DNA of 64,000 nt from Ophthalmolycus amberensis (GCA_024529925.1 JAFEUB010001804.1:1339001-1403000); one strand, 5' to 3'. Counted from the first letter of the stretch, positions 36,175 to 51,780 are shown. Numbers and translations are program-made. The notes: generated by a model from the sequence alone, not told the origin.

Positions 36175-37487
36175 ATGGCCCCTCTCCTCGATGTAAATGT
36201 CAAGTGAATGAGGTGGATCTATGGCAGGTGTGAGAACAGCTTGAGGCGCGTGTCATTAGCCCGCCACCGGTGTCACTCTGTCCTGTGCCGATCCAGCCTG
36301 GCACCATCCATCCACCACATGCCGCACACACTCACACTCGTTTATTTAAAGTGTGTGTATTCGCTGCAAAATTGTTTAATGCGGACGAGCGCTGGCCTCT
36401 GTTTGTGACTGTTAAAGTGATTATGAAGGAACCTGAGGCGGACTCCATAAGGAGCTGGCTGCACTTTCTTTTTAGCTGACATTTACCCAAGCACAGACCT
36501 AGCTGCCTGTGATATCGTGCATTTAGAGTATTGTTTTGCTCGTTAACCTGCAGATTTCATGAGGGTCTCTGTTTTTACTGTCCAGACAAGCGCACCTGTC
36601 ACACTCCACATGACTGTCGGTTATGTAAAGGTTGAAAAGACAACAAATGCTTCATCCTCCAGATCTAAAAGATAGTGAAAAGTGCAAGGAGCGCAGTAGG
36701 TGTTGAAGTGTGTCATCTCGAGCGTTTGACACTTTTGAAGATGCAAGAGTCAACATGAGCGGGGGCTTTGGTGTGGACGAGGCACGGCATTTGGGACGAA
36801 GTGACAGACTGCCCCGGTAAGCCTTTGGCACTGTCATCACGCTGCATCGTGGGTAACGCTGCGTGACACGACCACGGGAGTCAGAAAATGGAACGGTCCA
36901 CCGTGGGCGGGTGCCTTTTGCAGTGATTTAACAAGGTAAATGTTACTCAATACTAATTAACACTTATTGATGCAAATGAATGTGCATTGAAGGGGCCATA
37001 AATGTTTAATTCTCGTTACTTGCAGCAAATGGAAACCCCGCGGCGGTTTTACCTTGAACTAAATTATGTGCATGCATAAAGGAGGTAAAACGCAGTGGGT
37101 GGTCTTGATAGCGTGGCGTCATCTTTGTGAACTCATCTGGATGAACAGTAGTGAAAAAAATGATTTATGTATCTAACTTTGAACACCTTAAATGTTGCTC
37201 CTTGGCAGTTTCACCTTAGATTGCCACACCTCCTTTATCCAGGGAAGCTTTGCTAAGCATGCAAAAAAAGTCTGCTCGTCATCCGTCCGTTATCTTTAAC
37301 TGTTTATCCTGTTCAGCTGACATCTGGCGAAGGACAGGTCGCCAGACTATCACAGGGCTGACACAATGTTCGTGATTCTGTAGAACTTGAGTCCGCTGTT
37401 GAAATATCGATTCTGACAACCGAACACTAAACAGCCAGACATTTTGATGCTGTTAACGGATTAAATGTTTAAAGCTTGCGAACTCGC
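36173..37487. other. Intergenic, no gene recognised
   Basis: Unique-looking sequence. 36910-37080 is AT-rich with TAATTAA and ATGCAAAT-like motifs (GATGCAAATGAATG near 36970). No gene. Confidence 0.55.
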
Positions 37488-37836
37488 TGTCACGTCCGAG
37501 GGGCAGATCAGAGACTCAAGCGCAGACACGGACACAGGAGACGAGGTTGGGTAGAATGCAAGGTTATTTATGGGCACCAAGCAGTCAAAGACAGGAACTC
37601 AAAACAACTCCAACCGGGAGAGAGCAAAAATCGGTAAAAGGCAAAGTCACAAACCATGGAACGTAGAGAGACAACACGAGGAGCAAGGCCGGAACATGAA
37701 GCACAGGGGAACGAACAAAGACGATCTGACAACCAGAACAGGGAAAGCAGGGGAGTGATGAGTAGATTGCAGGCAGGTGAGTTGAATGAGTGCAGAGGAA
37801 AGAAAGGGGGGGGGGGGCAAAGCCTAAACCGTGACA
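37488..37836. mobile_element. Non-autonomous DNA-transposon-like element with short TIRs
   Basis: Starts TGTCACG (37488) and ends CGTGACA (37836), a 7-bp perfect terminal inverted repeat. The interior is purine-rich (caaagacaggaactcaaaac, gagagacaacacgaggagc) and resembles, from memory, a dispersed fish element with GACACAGGAG-type sequence next to its TGTCACG end. It contains a 12-13-base G run near 37807-37818. No transposase is present. Confidence 0.55.
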
Positions 37837-41204
<3,368 letters not shown>

Positions 41205-41649
41205 AAGGGGAGACACCCTCGGCAGAAACATTGGTTTTCATGCAGCCCTTCAATCCAACAAACTCTCCAGTTTCATTCCTATCTGTATTCTGAAGGTTGT
41301 TACAGAGAGGAGTTTGTTCATACATCGTTCAAAGCCTGTTTTAGACAACATTTTAAACATGGTGAGAGTATGTATGGTGTATTTTATTTATGGCTGTTGA
41401 GAAATGTATGAGAAATAAAGAAAGATATACAAAAAAACTCCTCAGTAAAAAGCTTTGACTCCAATAGAACAAGAATTGTAAACCTGCTTTACCCAATGTT
41501 CCGATTTCTGTTCTGGAAATATACACAAAATAGCACATTTAATAAGATAATGCATTATTTGCATATTTAAAGTAATAAACTGGGGAACTTTCATGATGAC
41601 ATCCATTAGTTACATTGTGTTACCCTATTTATCTGGGGTGTCTCCCCTT
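41205..41649. mobile_element. Non-autonomous DNA element with 14-bp TIRs
   Basis: The left end AAGGGGAGACACCC (41205-41218) is the exact complement of the right end GGGTGTCTCCCCTT (41636-41649). The 445-bp interior is AT-rich and non-coding. It shares TTCATTCCTATCTGTATTCTG with a second copy at 43.8 kb. Confidence 0.75.
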
Positions 41650-41666
41650 CTCATGCAGGTGAAGGG

Positions 41667-41669
<3 letters not shown>

Positions 41670-41718
<49 letters not shown>
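41670..41718. repeat. (TA)n microsatellite
   Basis: About 49 bp of alternating TA, 20 bp beyond the right end of the TIR element. Confidence 0.97.
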
Positions 41719-41720
<2 letters not shown>

Positions 41721-42940
41721 TTAATTTCCATCTGGTATGGGATCAGCAGACTTCTCACTGAATTCCAGAATAAAGTCACTGAAAACAAGCAGGGACAGAG
41801 GAAAGAAGAACAGAAAATGTGAAGTGAAATGGGTTAAAAGAAGCTGAGGCTCGATCCCGACTGCAGCCTGTCCACACGTTTCCCTATCTTGGCTGCAAAC
41901 CCCATTCTAAGCATCCTTCCACCGTGTCTCACATCCCCAAGCTCTACTGTTTGTTTCCTCGACCTGCTTTTCCTATCAATTCATCTCTGTCCTCTGCATT
42001 TCCCATTTGCGGGGATCCGCCGGCTTCCTTCCCCTCTCGTGAACAACAGGACGTGTGCAACTCTGACCGTACGTGCGCGATTTTGTAACTTACAAATCAC
42101 TTGTAGCTCTCTACAGTGCCGCCGACTCCATTTCCATTTCGCCACACCGAGCTGCTGTTTTTTGAAAGAAAGGATGATTACATTCTTATATTCTGCTGTG
42201 ACTGTGATATGCTGTCACAGTAACGTTTAGTTTGTGTAAGGACTTAAGCACCTACATTTTTAAAACCATGTACGACCTGATGAAGCAATGAAGCAGCGGT
42301 GCAGTGGAACACAAAGCTATTACGGACATGAAGGTTCCTGGTACCGGGCCCAACAGACCTCATTCCGTCAGGAACTCCCAAGGTGCAGTTTAGTCCTTTC
42401 AAACCTGCTTCTCATCCTTTTTTTTATATCTATATCTGCTTTGTTAGGCTGAGATTCTGATGATTCGACTCATTAATTCAACTCTTAAGTGCAGGGCCGA
42501 TAATGGAGACGAGGATCCAAATTGAGCCCGTCTTTGAAAGCGGAGGCCCCGCGCTGTGGAAATGACGGAGCGCTTTGGCTTCAACACGACACGACCTGCG
42601 CTCAACTGCGTTATTACGACCGTGCACTGCTGAAAGTGACAATAAAGGTTGTTTATTTTTAACAATCAGCGAAAACGGACCGCAATCACGTCCACCACCA
42701 AGAATGAGATGAAATATTTGAAGAGTTTGTTTTCAACAGCAGTGTAAGGAGAATAATATTCAACACCACTCTGGAAAGTCTTTACTTTCCTAACCGAGAA
42801 CTCAAGTAACCCCTCAATGATAATTGTTGATAAGTTGCCGTTTTCATTTTGCGCCATCGATCACATTCTAAGGTGTAAACGCATCGACTGAAATCTCACT
42901 TATATCTCACTTTCTTATTCCAGCGAGGATCAGCGTTCAA
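41719..42940. other. Intergenic, no gene recognised
   Basis: Mixed-composition unique sequence. The 113-codon frame at 41889-42230 has no domain. Confidence 0.55.
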
Positions 42941-43152
<212 letters not shown>

Positions 43153-43614
43153 CCCCCCTTCAACAGAGGTGATAAATCTCCACAGCTAAAGCTAAAACAA
43201 CTGACCTCAGCGCTCACTGATGATAACAGCTGTGCTCCCCTAAACTGAAATCAATACTTTATCTTTTACATTTTTTTTTTTTTACATCTCGCACATTTAG
43301 CTGATGCACTTGTGCAGAATGGATGGTTCGCTGTCGTGTTCCAAGATATTGAATTGTTCAGTTTCACTTTTTATTTCAGGAGGAGAAGCACTCGGCTTCA
43401 GGGCACAAACGATTACAAACATACAAAGTAAAGCGGAGACACGCCTGCCAATAAGCTCATTTTTCCTTTCACAATAGTGTAAAGAAAACATCCAGAATAC
43501 ACATTGAGGTGTATATTTCACGATTTGCTTCTGTAGGTTTCTCCCAAATTCACCAAAGGTTGCCATTAGATAATGCCTCATTTGCCTTTTGTAAATGTAA
43601 AATTTCAGCAAATG
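43153..43614. other. Intergenic, no gene recognised
   Basis: Contains a poly(T) run at 43271-43283. Otherwise unremarkable. Confidence 0.5.
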
Positions 43615-44100
43615 TCTTAATGTAAGTAATCCACCGGGGAGGTTTGATAGTGGTATCTATTAGTTGTTGTATTTTTACCCTTTAAAATGTACAAAATTCG
43701 ACAAAACATCTCTTTTAAAGCCATTTTCTCGAAATGAGTTTCTTCTCAGAGCCAGAAATCTCCATTTCAGCAACTCTTACATACACAAAACCTTCCAGAT
43801 TCATTCCTCTCTATATTCTGAAGGTTTGTACTGAAGGCTTTGTTCATAAATCATTCACAGTCTGATTTATACAACATTGTATTACTACATTTTGTATGGC
43901 TGTTACAGTATTCTTGGATTTATGGAGTGATGCAAAGAGAACTCCATAAAAACCTTTGACTCTGATATGTGTACAAAATGACAACAATATGCTTTTTCAA
44001 GAAACTTGGATTACAAGATGAAATAGTCTTAATTATCATAAGCAATCTACTGGGGAGGTTTGATGGTGATATCTATTAGTTCCAATGTTTTGCCCTGAGG
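43615..44100. repeat. Partial tandem copies related to the TIR element at 41.2 kb
   Basis: GGGGAGGTTTGAT(A/G)GTG(G/A)TATCTATTAGTT occurs at about 43635 and again at about 44052, a period of about 417 bp. Between them, TTCATTCCTCTCTATATTCTGAAGG (43802 on) matches the interior of the element at 41205-41649. The left unit is only the tail of a copy. No intact TIRs were seen. Confidence 0.65.
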
Positions 44101-44679
44101 TCTTACTGAAACAACTCTGTGCTTGTTAAAGTCACTCTGGCTCTCCACTGTTCTCTGTTACCCTTTGGTCACCCTGCCGCTCGGTCACATCTTCAACAGG
44201 AGTTCAGTATTGAGTGCGAGGATGTTTTCCCTCCCTGTGGACTAAACCAGAGAAATCCAGCAGATCGACTCACTTCACGGTTTGTAGGTCAAGGCGGAGT
44301 AAAGTAGAGGCCTCTGTGTCCACGGATCATGAGACGAACATGACTCACAGTCAGCTGTGACCAGAGCCGCCTCAGCATCGCTCACTCCGGCCGCCCTCAG
44401 TTATCTCAGGACATTTGATTCCAGGTTGAGGAGATTGGAATGCATAGCTTTACCTGCATCCTCTGACAGGAAACACCTGCATGATTGCACCTGTACTCGA
44501 GCAATACACAAGTAGCAGCTGCATCACAGATGTTCTGTGTGACAGAAGCTAAAAATGTAGCTATAGATACAAAACGGTATAATCAAGTACATACTGTCCA
44601 CTGTATTTAATCAGTCTGCATATACATACACAATCTTGTGAGAATTCTTATAGTTTGCCAGTTTGACTGTTAATTTAAC
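44101..44679. other. Intergenic, no gene recognised
   Basis: Nothing recognisable beyond short domain-free frames. Confidence 0.5.
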
Positions 44680-44960
44680 CCGTGAGACCTGCATGATTGT
44701 CTTTAAGAGGCTGTGGCGGTTTCGCTTTTAAAGCTTATTGACGCTACAAAGTTCGACTACTTTTTGACGAGGGGGGAAAACGGGCATGGCCATATATTCG
44801 CAGGGGTCCCTTGACCTTTCACCTCAAGACATGCTTTAGATAGCTGCACTGCATCGGTTTGGTTGCTGCTCGCATCTATGAAATAGAACCATGTTTTGTC
44901 ATGTCGTGTTGCAGCAAATCAAAGTATATCGCCTGTCATATTTTTGTGAAATCACTCAGT
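44680..44960 (+). mobile_element. Teleost interspersed repeat, unclassified
   Basis: The run CGGGCATGGCCATATATTCG then CAGGGGTCCCTTGACC and TTTCACCTCAAGACATG (44781-44836) matches, from memory, a repeat widely dispersed in fish genomes. It is diverged and non-coding, and its limits are approximate. Confidence 0.5.
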
Positions 44961-47900
44961 GAGAGTTGAATGCTTTGACTCGCAGCCGTTGTAGCTTTTT
45001 AACCACGAGACCAAGTACTGGGGCTGGAAACCACCGTGGTTCACTCTTTCCAAATAGATCATTGTGTTGGTGTTGAGGTTCTATTAGTACTGTGGATTGG
45101 CCAATCAAATACATGCACACATACAGTGTTGAATTATCACATCATAGTGTTTTACTATGTCATGGGGGTTCAACGCCTCCTCCCCACCACCACCAAGGAT
45201 CCTGATTAGATTAACACGTAAGGGTCGGTCCATTATATCAACGACATGAATGGGGTTTATGGGTTCATGCTAAATTATTCAGAATCATCAGTAAGTGAAA
45301 TTAATCTGCACCATGCTCCCTGCTGGCTGAACTGCTGTTCCCTCTCTGCGTTCATTATTTTTATGTTGATTTTCACGCCATATTAATTATCATAAAATGT
45401 CTAATATCACCACAAAGTCAAACAAAAGGCAGAAGTCAGCAATGTGTATTCTGTGTCACTGAGACGTGTTAAAGGGCAGCAGCACGAGCCCGTTTTTATT
45501 CCAAGGGCTTCAAACACCAACGCTGTGTCGGCGCCTGAGACTCGCATGGCTTTCAACTATCTCCAACGCTAACAGTGTCGTCATTAGACGCTCAGAGGAA
45601 ACGCTGTGGGAACAACAGCCACATAGGGCCGGATGGAGGTGGAGGTGAATGGGTCACACAAACACTTTCAACCAGGAGGCCGGTGTCCCAAAGTCTTTGT
45701 GTTTTACTGACAGTTCACGTAGTTATTTTAAGCCCAAACATGATCTTCTTCTTCAACCTAACTACCGGTAAGTGGTTTTGTTGCTTGAACCTAAAGTTGT
45801 TTCCTGTGAAGATGAAAGATTAGTTTGAAAAGTGAACTTGACACATGTTGCACGCTTTTGTTTGAATTCACTAATCGTGTGTTTACTGCGCCCTCAGTGG
45901 AGCGCCATAGTTTGACGCGCTGGGCTACCCGGTGCGTTAGAAAGAGATGCCAAGCATCTTGACAAAGCGTCGGTATGTGACGTGTTGGAATGAGAAGACT
46001 TTCTGGAAGTCCACAGTATTCGTGCCACCCACCGATTCATTGCGGCTGCGAGAGGGCACTCGTGGCTCAGGCTTTTGTTGAAAGTAGCTACTGGCTGCCC
46101 CCAAAACGCCGTGAGAGGTTGCCAGATGACATCACACAGTAATTAGCACATCAATACATTTGCGACACCACTTCTGTTTTTCCCAAGATCGTAGCAGGCA
46201 GAGTGTCTGAAGACATGAGAGAAGTCATTCAGATCAGCATCAACTGCACCACTTTGTCTTCAACTGTGGGACGCCGCACATTATCCCGACGGTTTGGAAA
46301 GTGTCTGAGGCTCTCGCATGTCGCTTTTAAGAATTGATGTCACCGGCAACGCATTTACCAACACCGCGCGTTACGTCACCTAAAAGCTTTCCATACGCGC
46401 CACCGAGCCACACATACTGCACCGGCACTCACATTTATCTGTCTACAGCTACACCTCTCACTTCCTCTCTCGCTCCGTTGGATGGCTGCTTTAGTGCTCC
46501 CCTGGGACGCTCGCAGCCAGCATGCTAACGTTCCAGCAAATGGTTAACATACTGTCGGCAGGTCAACTGAACTTGGCTCCCCTCCCCCCCCCCCCCCCCT
46601 GAGATGAACAGATGACGTGTTCCTCAGATGGGATGAGTCATGGCTCATTCTAATGTACAGGTGATAGATGTGGGAAACACATTGGAATTGACCTTTCTGT
46701 GTAACTACCACGCTGGGAGCTGTGTTTCTGTAGCTGGACTGGCTGATTCAGTTGATCAGAATTCTGATTCCTCTCTTACCATCTCCCACCTTCCATTCCT
46801 ACAGCCAGATGCATGGTTGTGCATCACTGTGTCAACGTATAAGTGATCTCATGGGACATTGTGTGTGTCGTGTCCACAGATATAAGAAGGGGACGTAACC
46901 CATTGGTTTGTGGACTTTCGTTATGAAGCCGGTTTTGGGTGGCTTGCGATCGTTTCGGCTACTTTCTGTACCGTTTGGCAAAGCTTTCTAAAACCGGCCC
47001 GTTATTGAGATAAGCGGGGCGCTGAGTTCAATCGGCTCAACACACAGGGACTGAGAAAACAACAGATGTCGGACGGATGAAAAACAAGGACGCCGGTAAT
47101 ACTTTTATGACAGTGGGGCAGGTTTGTGCCTCTGATGATTGGGCTACTGCCAAACAAAACGTTTGGCAGTAGCACAGCTACAGCAACTGCCTCTGTAGGC
47201 TCCGGTGCTATATGGTGTAAAGCCTTAACACAGGAGGATAAATTAAACATATTTTATGGTGCCTAATGTCACCAAACCCCTTCCAACATATTTGGTAAAC
47301 TCTTCCCTTTAGTCTTTATTAGGTTATGTTGTGAATATTGCTTCAGTCATGGGCACCACGAGGCTTCTGCTGTCATGCAACCATGTACACATCACTTTCC
47401 TGATTCCCCGTGCAGTTATTACTCATCCGGGGAAGGTAGACTGAGTCTGCTCTGAGCTTCTCTCAGGTCATCGGATATAACCGCCCTCTTACTGCTGGAC
47501 TGTTGGGAATTGAAAACCTTGTTCAAAAGAGGGCAGGTGTTGTCGAACATGTCTCAGTCAGCTTCCCCAGGAGTTGAAGCAGCATTTCTGTCATAATGTT
47601 TGTTCCCCTAAACGCTGCACGCATCCATTCCCTTTAACGGCTGAGGTCTTATGATTCTGATTCATCTGCAGCGCATCAGAACCCAAGATCACTACGACAT
47701 GTGATGTAACGAAGCAATTGCACGAACTCTGCTTGTATTCTTTGCAGCAGCAGTCGCTCCACAGACTGTTCATTGTGCCTGCTCCACGCTTTTACATACT
47801 GTACTTTTCTTCGCTCTGAATATCTTTGCATGTTGATTAGATGCCAGTTGGGGTGCCACACACTGAATATGTTCGTAAAATCAGCCCTCTCATGCATCCA

Positions 47901-48179
47901 CATGGCACCAAACGGGATACATTCGCAAGATCAATCAAAAGCATCGACACAACAGCACGCACAGCTGATAACTCATTGTGATTTAGTTTTTACGCTATTC
48001 TCTCCGAACGGCAACGAAAAAACTTTTTTAGTCTAATTGTAACCGCGGATTTCTAATCGGGCACCAGACACTGTTTGTGAATTAAGAACCGGCCATTATC
48101 TGCTGTGCAAAGAATTTTAGGACAGCTAATTAAAAGTGAGTGACCATTTTTTGGCATGGCTTCCAAATGCAGGATTTTA

Positions 48180-48181
<2 letters not shown>
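44961..48181. other. Intergenic with one possible repeat and a hairpin
   Basis: 45885-45995 (TTTGACGCGCTGGGCTACCC ... GACAAAGCGTCGGTATGTGA) may be a dispersed fish repeat. A 16-base C run lies at 46584-46599. A perfect hairpin lies at 47143-47173. No gene was recognised. Confidence 0.5.
47143..47173. repeat. Perfect 13-bp inverted repeat, 5-nt loop
   Basis: GCTACTGCCAAAC, then AAAAC, then GTTTGGCAGTAGC. Confidence 0.95.

Positions 48182-48275
<94 letters not shown>
48182..48275. repeat. (GT)47 microsatellite
   Basis: Uninterrupted GT array of 94 bp. Confidence 0.98.
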
Positions 48276-48276
<1 letters not shown>

Positions 48277-50490
48277 GGATGAGAAACAGCAACGGTTTTG
48301 TTTTCTCTGCTTGATCTCTGATATTTTCTGTGGTTACACTTTCACAAAAGAACTCTGGCCGAGTACGTCGTTTTCGGCTGTGGTATAAATATTACAATCG
48401 TGGTTTTGGATGCTGTGCGAAGGTTTGCTTGTATTTAAATAATAAACAATATGCAAGCAACATAAATAAATGAGTATTTGCATTGATTATTAAAAACATA
48501 TGTTTGTAACATATGATAACTTACATTGTGTCATTCTAATATGTTGTAAACATTTACTTCTCAATAGGCATGTACCAATTAATCACACAAATAAACACAA
48601 GGCTCGATTCATGCTCATTATTTTGTTGCTATGGATTCATCCTGTCAACGGCAGGCCAGCATCCGTCTCATGCTATCTTTACATCAGACTCAGAATAACT
48701 TCTACGACAACAACAAGTGTGCAGGAATTTGATTTGAAGGCAATAAACACAGAGTTTCACAAAGCACAAAGGTTTTCTCTTTTCTTTTTGTGATGACAGA
48801 AGAAAAGTGTCACTTGAGAAATATTTGCTGGCGAGTGTGCTGCATTCTCGAGGTGACGATGGTGCAGGAACATACTGACGACGTGAGTTTCAAAGCAGAA
48901 ACTCCACAGTATAAACAATGAATGGAAGTCAAGAGTAAATGCTGGCACCCTGAATGTGTCATTGTTTCGGGCATTACATATGAATCATCTTTTATTTTAG
49001 TTTAGTTTTCTCACGACTTAAAGTTACGGGAGGAACTTCTTGTCTCAGTTTGATACTGATGCCTCTTTATGACGTAAGTAAACACGACCATCAGCGAGAA
49101 GATTGGCTACTTCTATATAGTTAGTTAATGATTGTAAGCAGTGCCACCGGGTCGGAATCTGAGCCAAATCAATCACGGAGGTTCACCAGAAACTCCTTCA
49201 GGTCAGACTCCAGCGGACCTGCAGTCAGAGCTCTGGAGAGAGGTGGAGAGCTCAGCAGCGTCTCCTCCTCTGGCCAGGAGCAGAGCCTCTCCTCGCTACT
49301 CCGCTGGTCCCCGCTGGGGGCCAACACCGCCACCACGCTGCTGGAGGGAAGGGAGGCACGGGAGAACCAGAATCAAGACTGAGAGGGGCCGACTGTCAGA
49401 CCCTGCTGCTGTAAAATCAGTTTTTTTTAAAGGGAATCTGGTTCTTGTCAACACTACCGTTTTTATCCACAGGGAGCGCCAAAATCAACACACAATACGT
49501 TTCTCACAGTAGCTTTAAGAGTTGAATTAACGCACGGGACAATCCCCAAACACCTGTTGCATTTCTCTAGTGACATGTTGCACATAAAAGTATTTAATAA
49601 TGAGGGTACATACAGAATGCGCATTGATATAAATACTCTACCGTCCTCCATATGGTCATATGGTCAACAATGACTCATTGATGCTTTAGGGAAGCATGAC
49701 TCTTCCCTTTATCACTAATCATCCATGTCACAACAGAGAGCTGTCCATGTGCTCTCTGTCCCTGAACCCCTTTAAACTCATGACAAAATGTGCTGCTGAG
49801 TGCTGCAAATGTGCCCGCAGCTGAGATCTCAACAAAAGAGACTCCGTTGTGGAGGCGCTCGACCGGCCCGATGGCTCAAACAATGGCGCTCTGTTCCAAA
49901 TATGTTGTTTGTCACATCGCCTGCCTTCGGCCCGTCAATGCCGCTGTTGTTCCGCTTGATTTCAACTTTATCCCACATCTTGTGCAACTGGATACGCAGT
50001 TTTACTCTCGTCTAATGTATGTTAGGTGTTAGTGAGCGTAATAATAGCTCAGCATTAGTCACAGTTTGGAATGAGGGAGTGAGATCTGAGTAAGATATTC
50101 TCCGTTGGAAAGAGGGGCATCACATAGAGCACATAGATCCCAACTAATTGAAGTGCTGTTAGTCATGTTAGCTGAAGGCGAATTAACTCTTCACTCAACA
50201 AAATAAAAGCCTAATTCTTTCACAGACTGGATCACCAATAATGAACTATTGATGTTTTATGAAATGACATTTCACAAGTGAAGCTTTTATGCTACCAACG
50301 TGATTAAGCCCGAAGCAGAGCACACACCGAGGCCATACATCTCTTATATCAACATGTAGGCCTATTCACCTCCGATTGATATTCATGCTTCTTTGATCCG
50401 GGGGTGATGGGAGGTGAGGGGTAGCACTGATCACGGCAGAGCATCTACATACATGTAGAGTGCTAGTGTGTATTTATAACACCTTATTGT
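48276..50490. other. Intergenic, with a GC-rich block at 49130-49420
   Basis: 49130-49420 is markedly GC-rich and open in two frames, with translations rich in Ser, Arg and Pro and no domain. A poly(T) run and AGGGAGCGCCAAAATC-type sequence follow. It could be old repeat or low-level coding sequence; I favour repeat. The rest is unremarkable. Confidence 0.45.
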
Positions 50491-50529
50491 TCTATCTATC
50501 TATCTATATATAAATATATATATATATAA
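50491..50529. repeat. (TATC)n/(TA)n microsatellite
   Basis: TCTATCTATCTATC followed by imperfect TA repeats. Confidence 0.92.
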
Positions 50530-50742
50530 TATTAGAAACTCTCCCTGTGCGCCATGGGTGGCCCCGCGCTTTTTTTTCTTTCTTTTTTTCGTTCCACATC
50601 TTCATCTTGTCTGCATCTACAGGAAACAAGTGAACCGGCGATGTGGTTTCATGATCATAATCGAGAATAGCAAATACGCTTTTGGTGCAAGAGAAGTAAA
50701 CTCTTTTGTAGAACAAGCGAGCCACAGGTGACTGAGATTAAA

Positions 50743-50780
50743 ACACGCGCACACACACACACGCACGCACACGCACGCAC
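50743..50780. repeat. Imperfect (CA)n with CG variants
   Basis: CACACAC units interspersed with CGCACG. Confidence 0.92.
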
Positions 50781-51319
50781 ATTATGTCCTGCAGGAGCAA
50801 ACCTGTCCCCCATGACACGCCTCCAGCCGCCTGCCACTACAATAACCTGCACAGCTTTTTGTGAATAATCATCTTTATGGCGACTCTATTATAACTTAAT
50901 GGCTTATTAAACTGCCTCCACTGTCTTAGGGGGGGACTCGTAACACTCCTCGTGGATCTCTGGACGGCCATGAAAGGGAAGAAGTCTCTCTCATTTGTTT
51001 CAGACTGCAGAAATTGATCAGACCTTTAACGGTCCCCTGAGTTCGCAGACGCCTCCGAATATCACCGCGTGGATCGCGCGCCACAGGCGGGAGAATACTG
51101 AGCCCGTGTGTTTATTTGCACACGTTCCTCTTTACATTCAAGGTTCTAGTCGCCAAGAGAAGTGGTGTCAGTCGTGTTTGTGTATGAAACAACAACAGAG
51201 AAGTGGCGTCTATTTAGAGACTGAAGCGCTCGGCGGCCAGCAGCCAGCGCTTCTGCTGCTCCGGAGACACTCACGCTCGAATCAGTCGACTTCCTCGTTT
51301 TGGTGCGCGAGCACTCCGG
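50781..51319 (+). other. Distal 5' flank of klf6
   Basis: GC content rises and CpGs become frequent from about 51030, marking the upstream edge of the klf6 CpG-rich promoter region. No exon was recognised. Confidence 0.55.
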
Positions 51320-51590
51320 TTTATATACCGCTCTAAAAATAGCGCTCGTTTAGCCCAATGGGAGCCGGGGACGCTTCGGACCGCGCACCAACCGCAACAG
51401 ACAGGATGAGTCGGCTCCGGCTCGTCATTGGCCAGGAGGTGGTCTTTGGAGGCGGGCGGCGCGCTCCTGTGAGCCCATTGGCGGACGCGCCGAACGTAAT
51501 GCAATCACATGGAAGGGAGGGGGGGGATGTCTGTAATTTTGAATCGGGGGGGAGGGAGGGAGGGAGGGAGGGGGTAAGTTTTACAGTGCA
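51320..51590 (+). promoter_or_regulatory. klf6: klf6 promoter region
   Basis: GC-rich block upstream of the first coding exon. Visible elements, in order: a TATA-like TTTATATACC at 51320-51329; a perfect MEF2 consensus CTAAAAATAG at 51333-51342; a forward CCAAT at 51355-51359; an inverted CCAAT (ATTGG) at 51427-51431; a GC box GGCGGGCGG at 51451-51459; a second inverted CCAAT at 51477-51481; then two G-rich tracts at 51515-51526 and 51546-51574. Three CCAAT boxes spaced about 50-70 bp apart suggest NF-Y use. The transcription start cannot be fixed: the CCAAT/GC cluster would favour about 51550-51600, the TATA-like motif about 51350. Confidence 0.7.
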
Positions 51591-51780
51591 GTGACGGACT
51601 TTTTTTGGAGAGTTCAGTGTTGTGCGCTTCTCGGTGCGTCACACGCTCCAAACCTCCGCTGGAAGCGCACGAGTCCGGACCTTCATACATGCGAACGCAG
51701 CCAAGACTCCAGCTTCTCTCCGAAACACAGCGAGCTTTCGGTTTTTGTTTTCTCTCTGCAGGCTGCATCTCAGGAGTGAA
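51590..51780 (+). other. klf6: Probable klf6 5' UTR
   Basis: Lies between the putative core promoter and the start codon. It contains one upstream ATG at 51689-51691 in a weak context (T at -3, C at +4). That ATG opens a frame that overlaps the main start out of frame. A polypyrimidine tract ending in AG at 51760-51761 (ttttgttttctctctgcag) looks like a splice acceptor 19 nt before the klf6 ATG. There is no in-frame stop between 51622 and the ATG, but also no in-frame ATG there. Confidence 0.6.

Noticed and set aside
47143..47195. miR-34-like microRNA
   Set aside because: TGGCAGTAGCACAGCT partly resembles the mature miR-34 sequence, but it lies on the 3' side of a 5-nt loop with only 13 paired bases and mismatches the seed end. 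It is not a plausible precursor.
51622..51780. Non-ATG N-terminal extension of klf6
   Set aside because: The frame is open upstream of the ATG, but no ATG occurs in it. The conserved MDV... start in good context matches the family.
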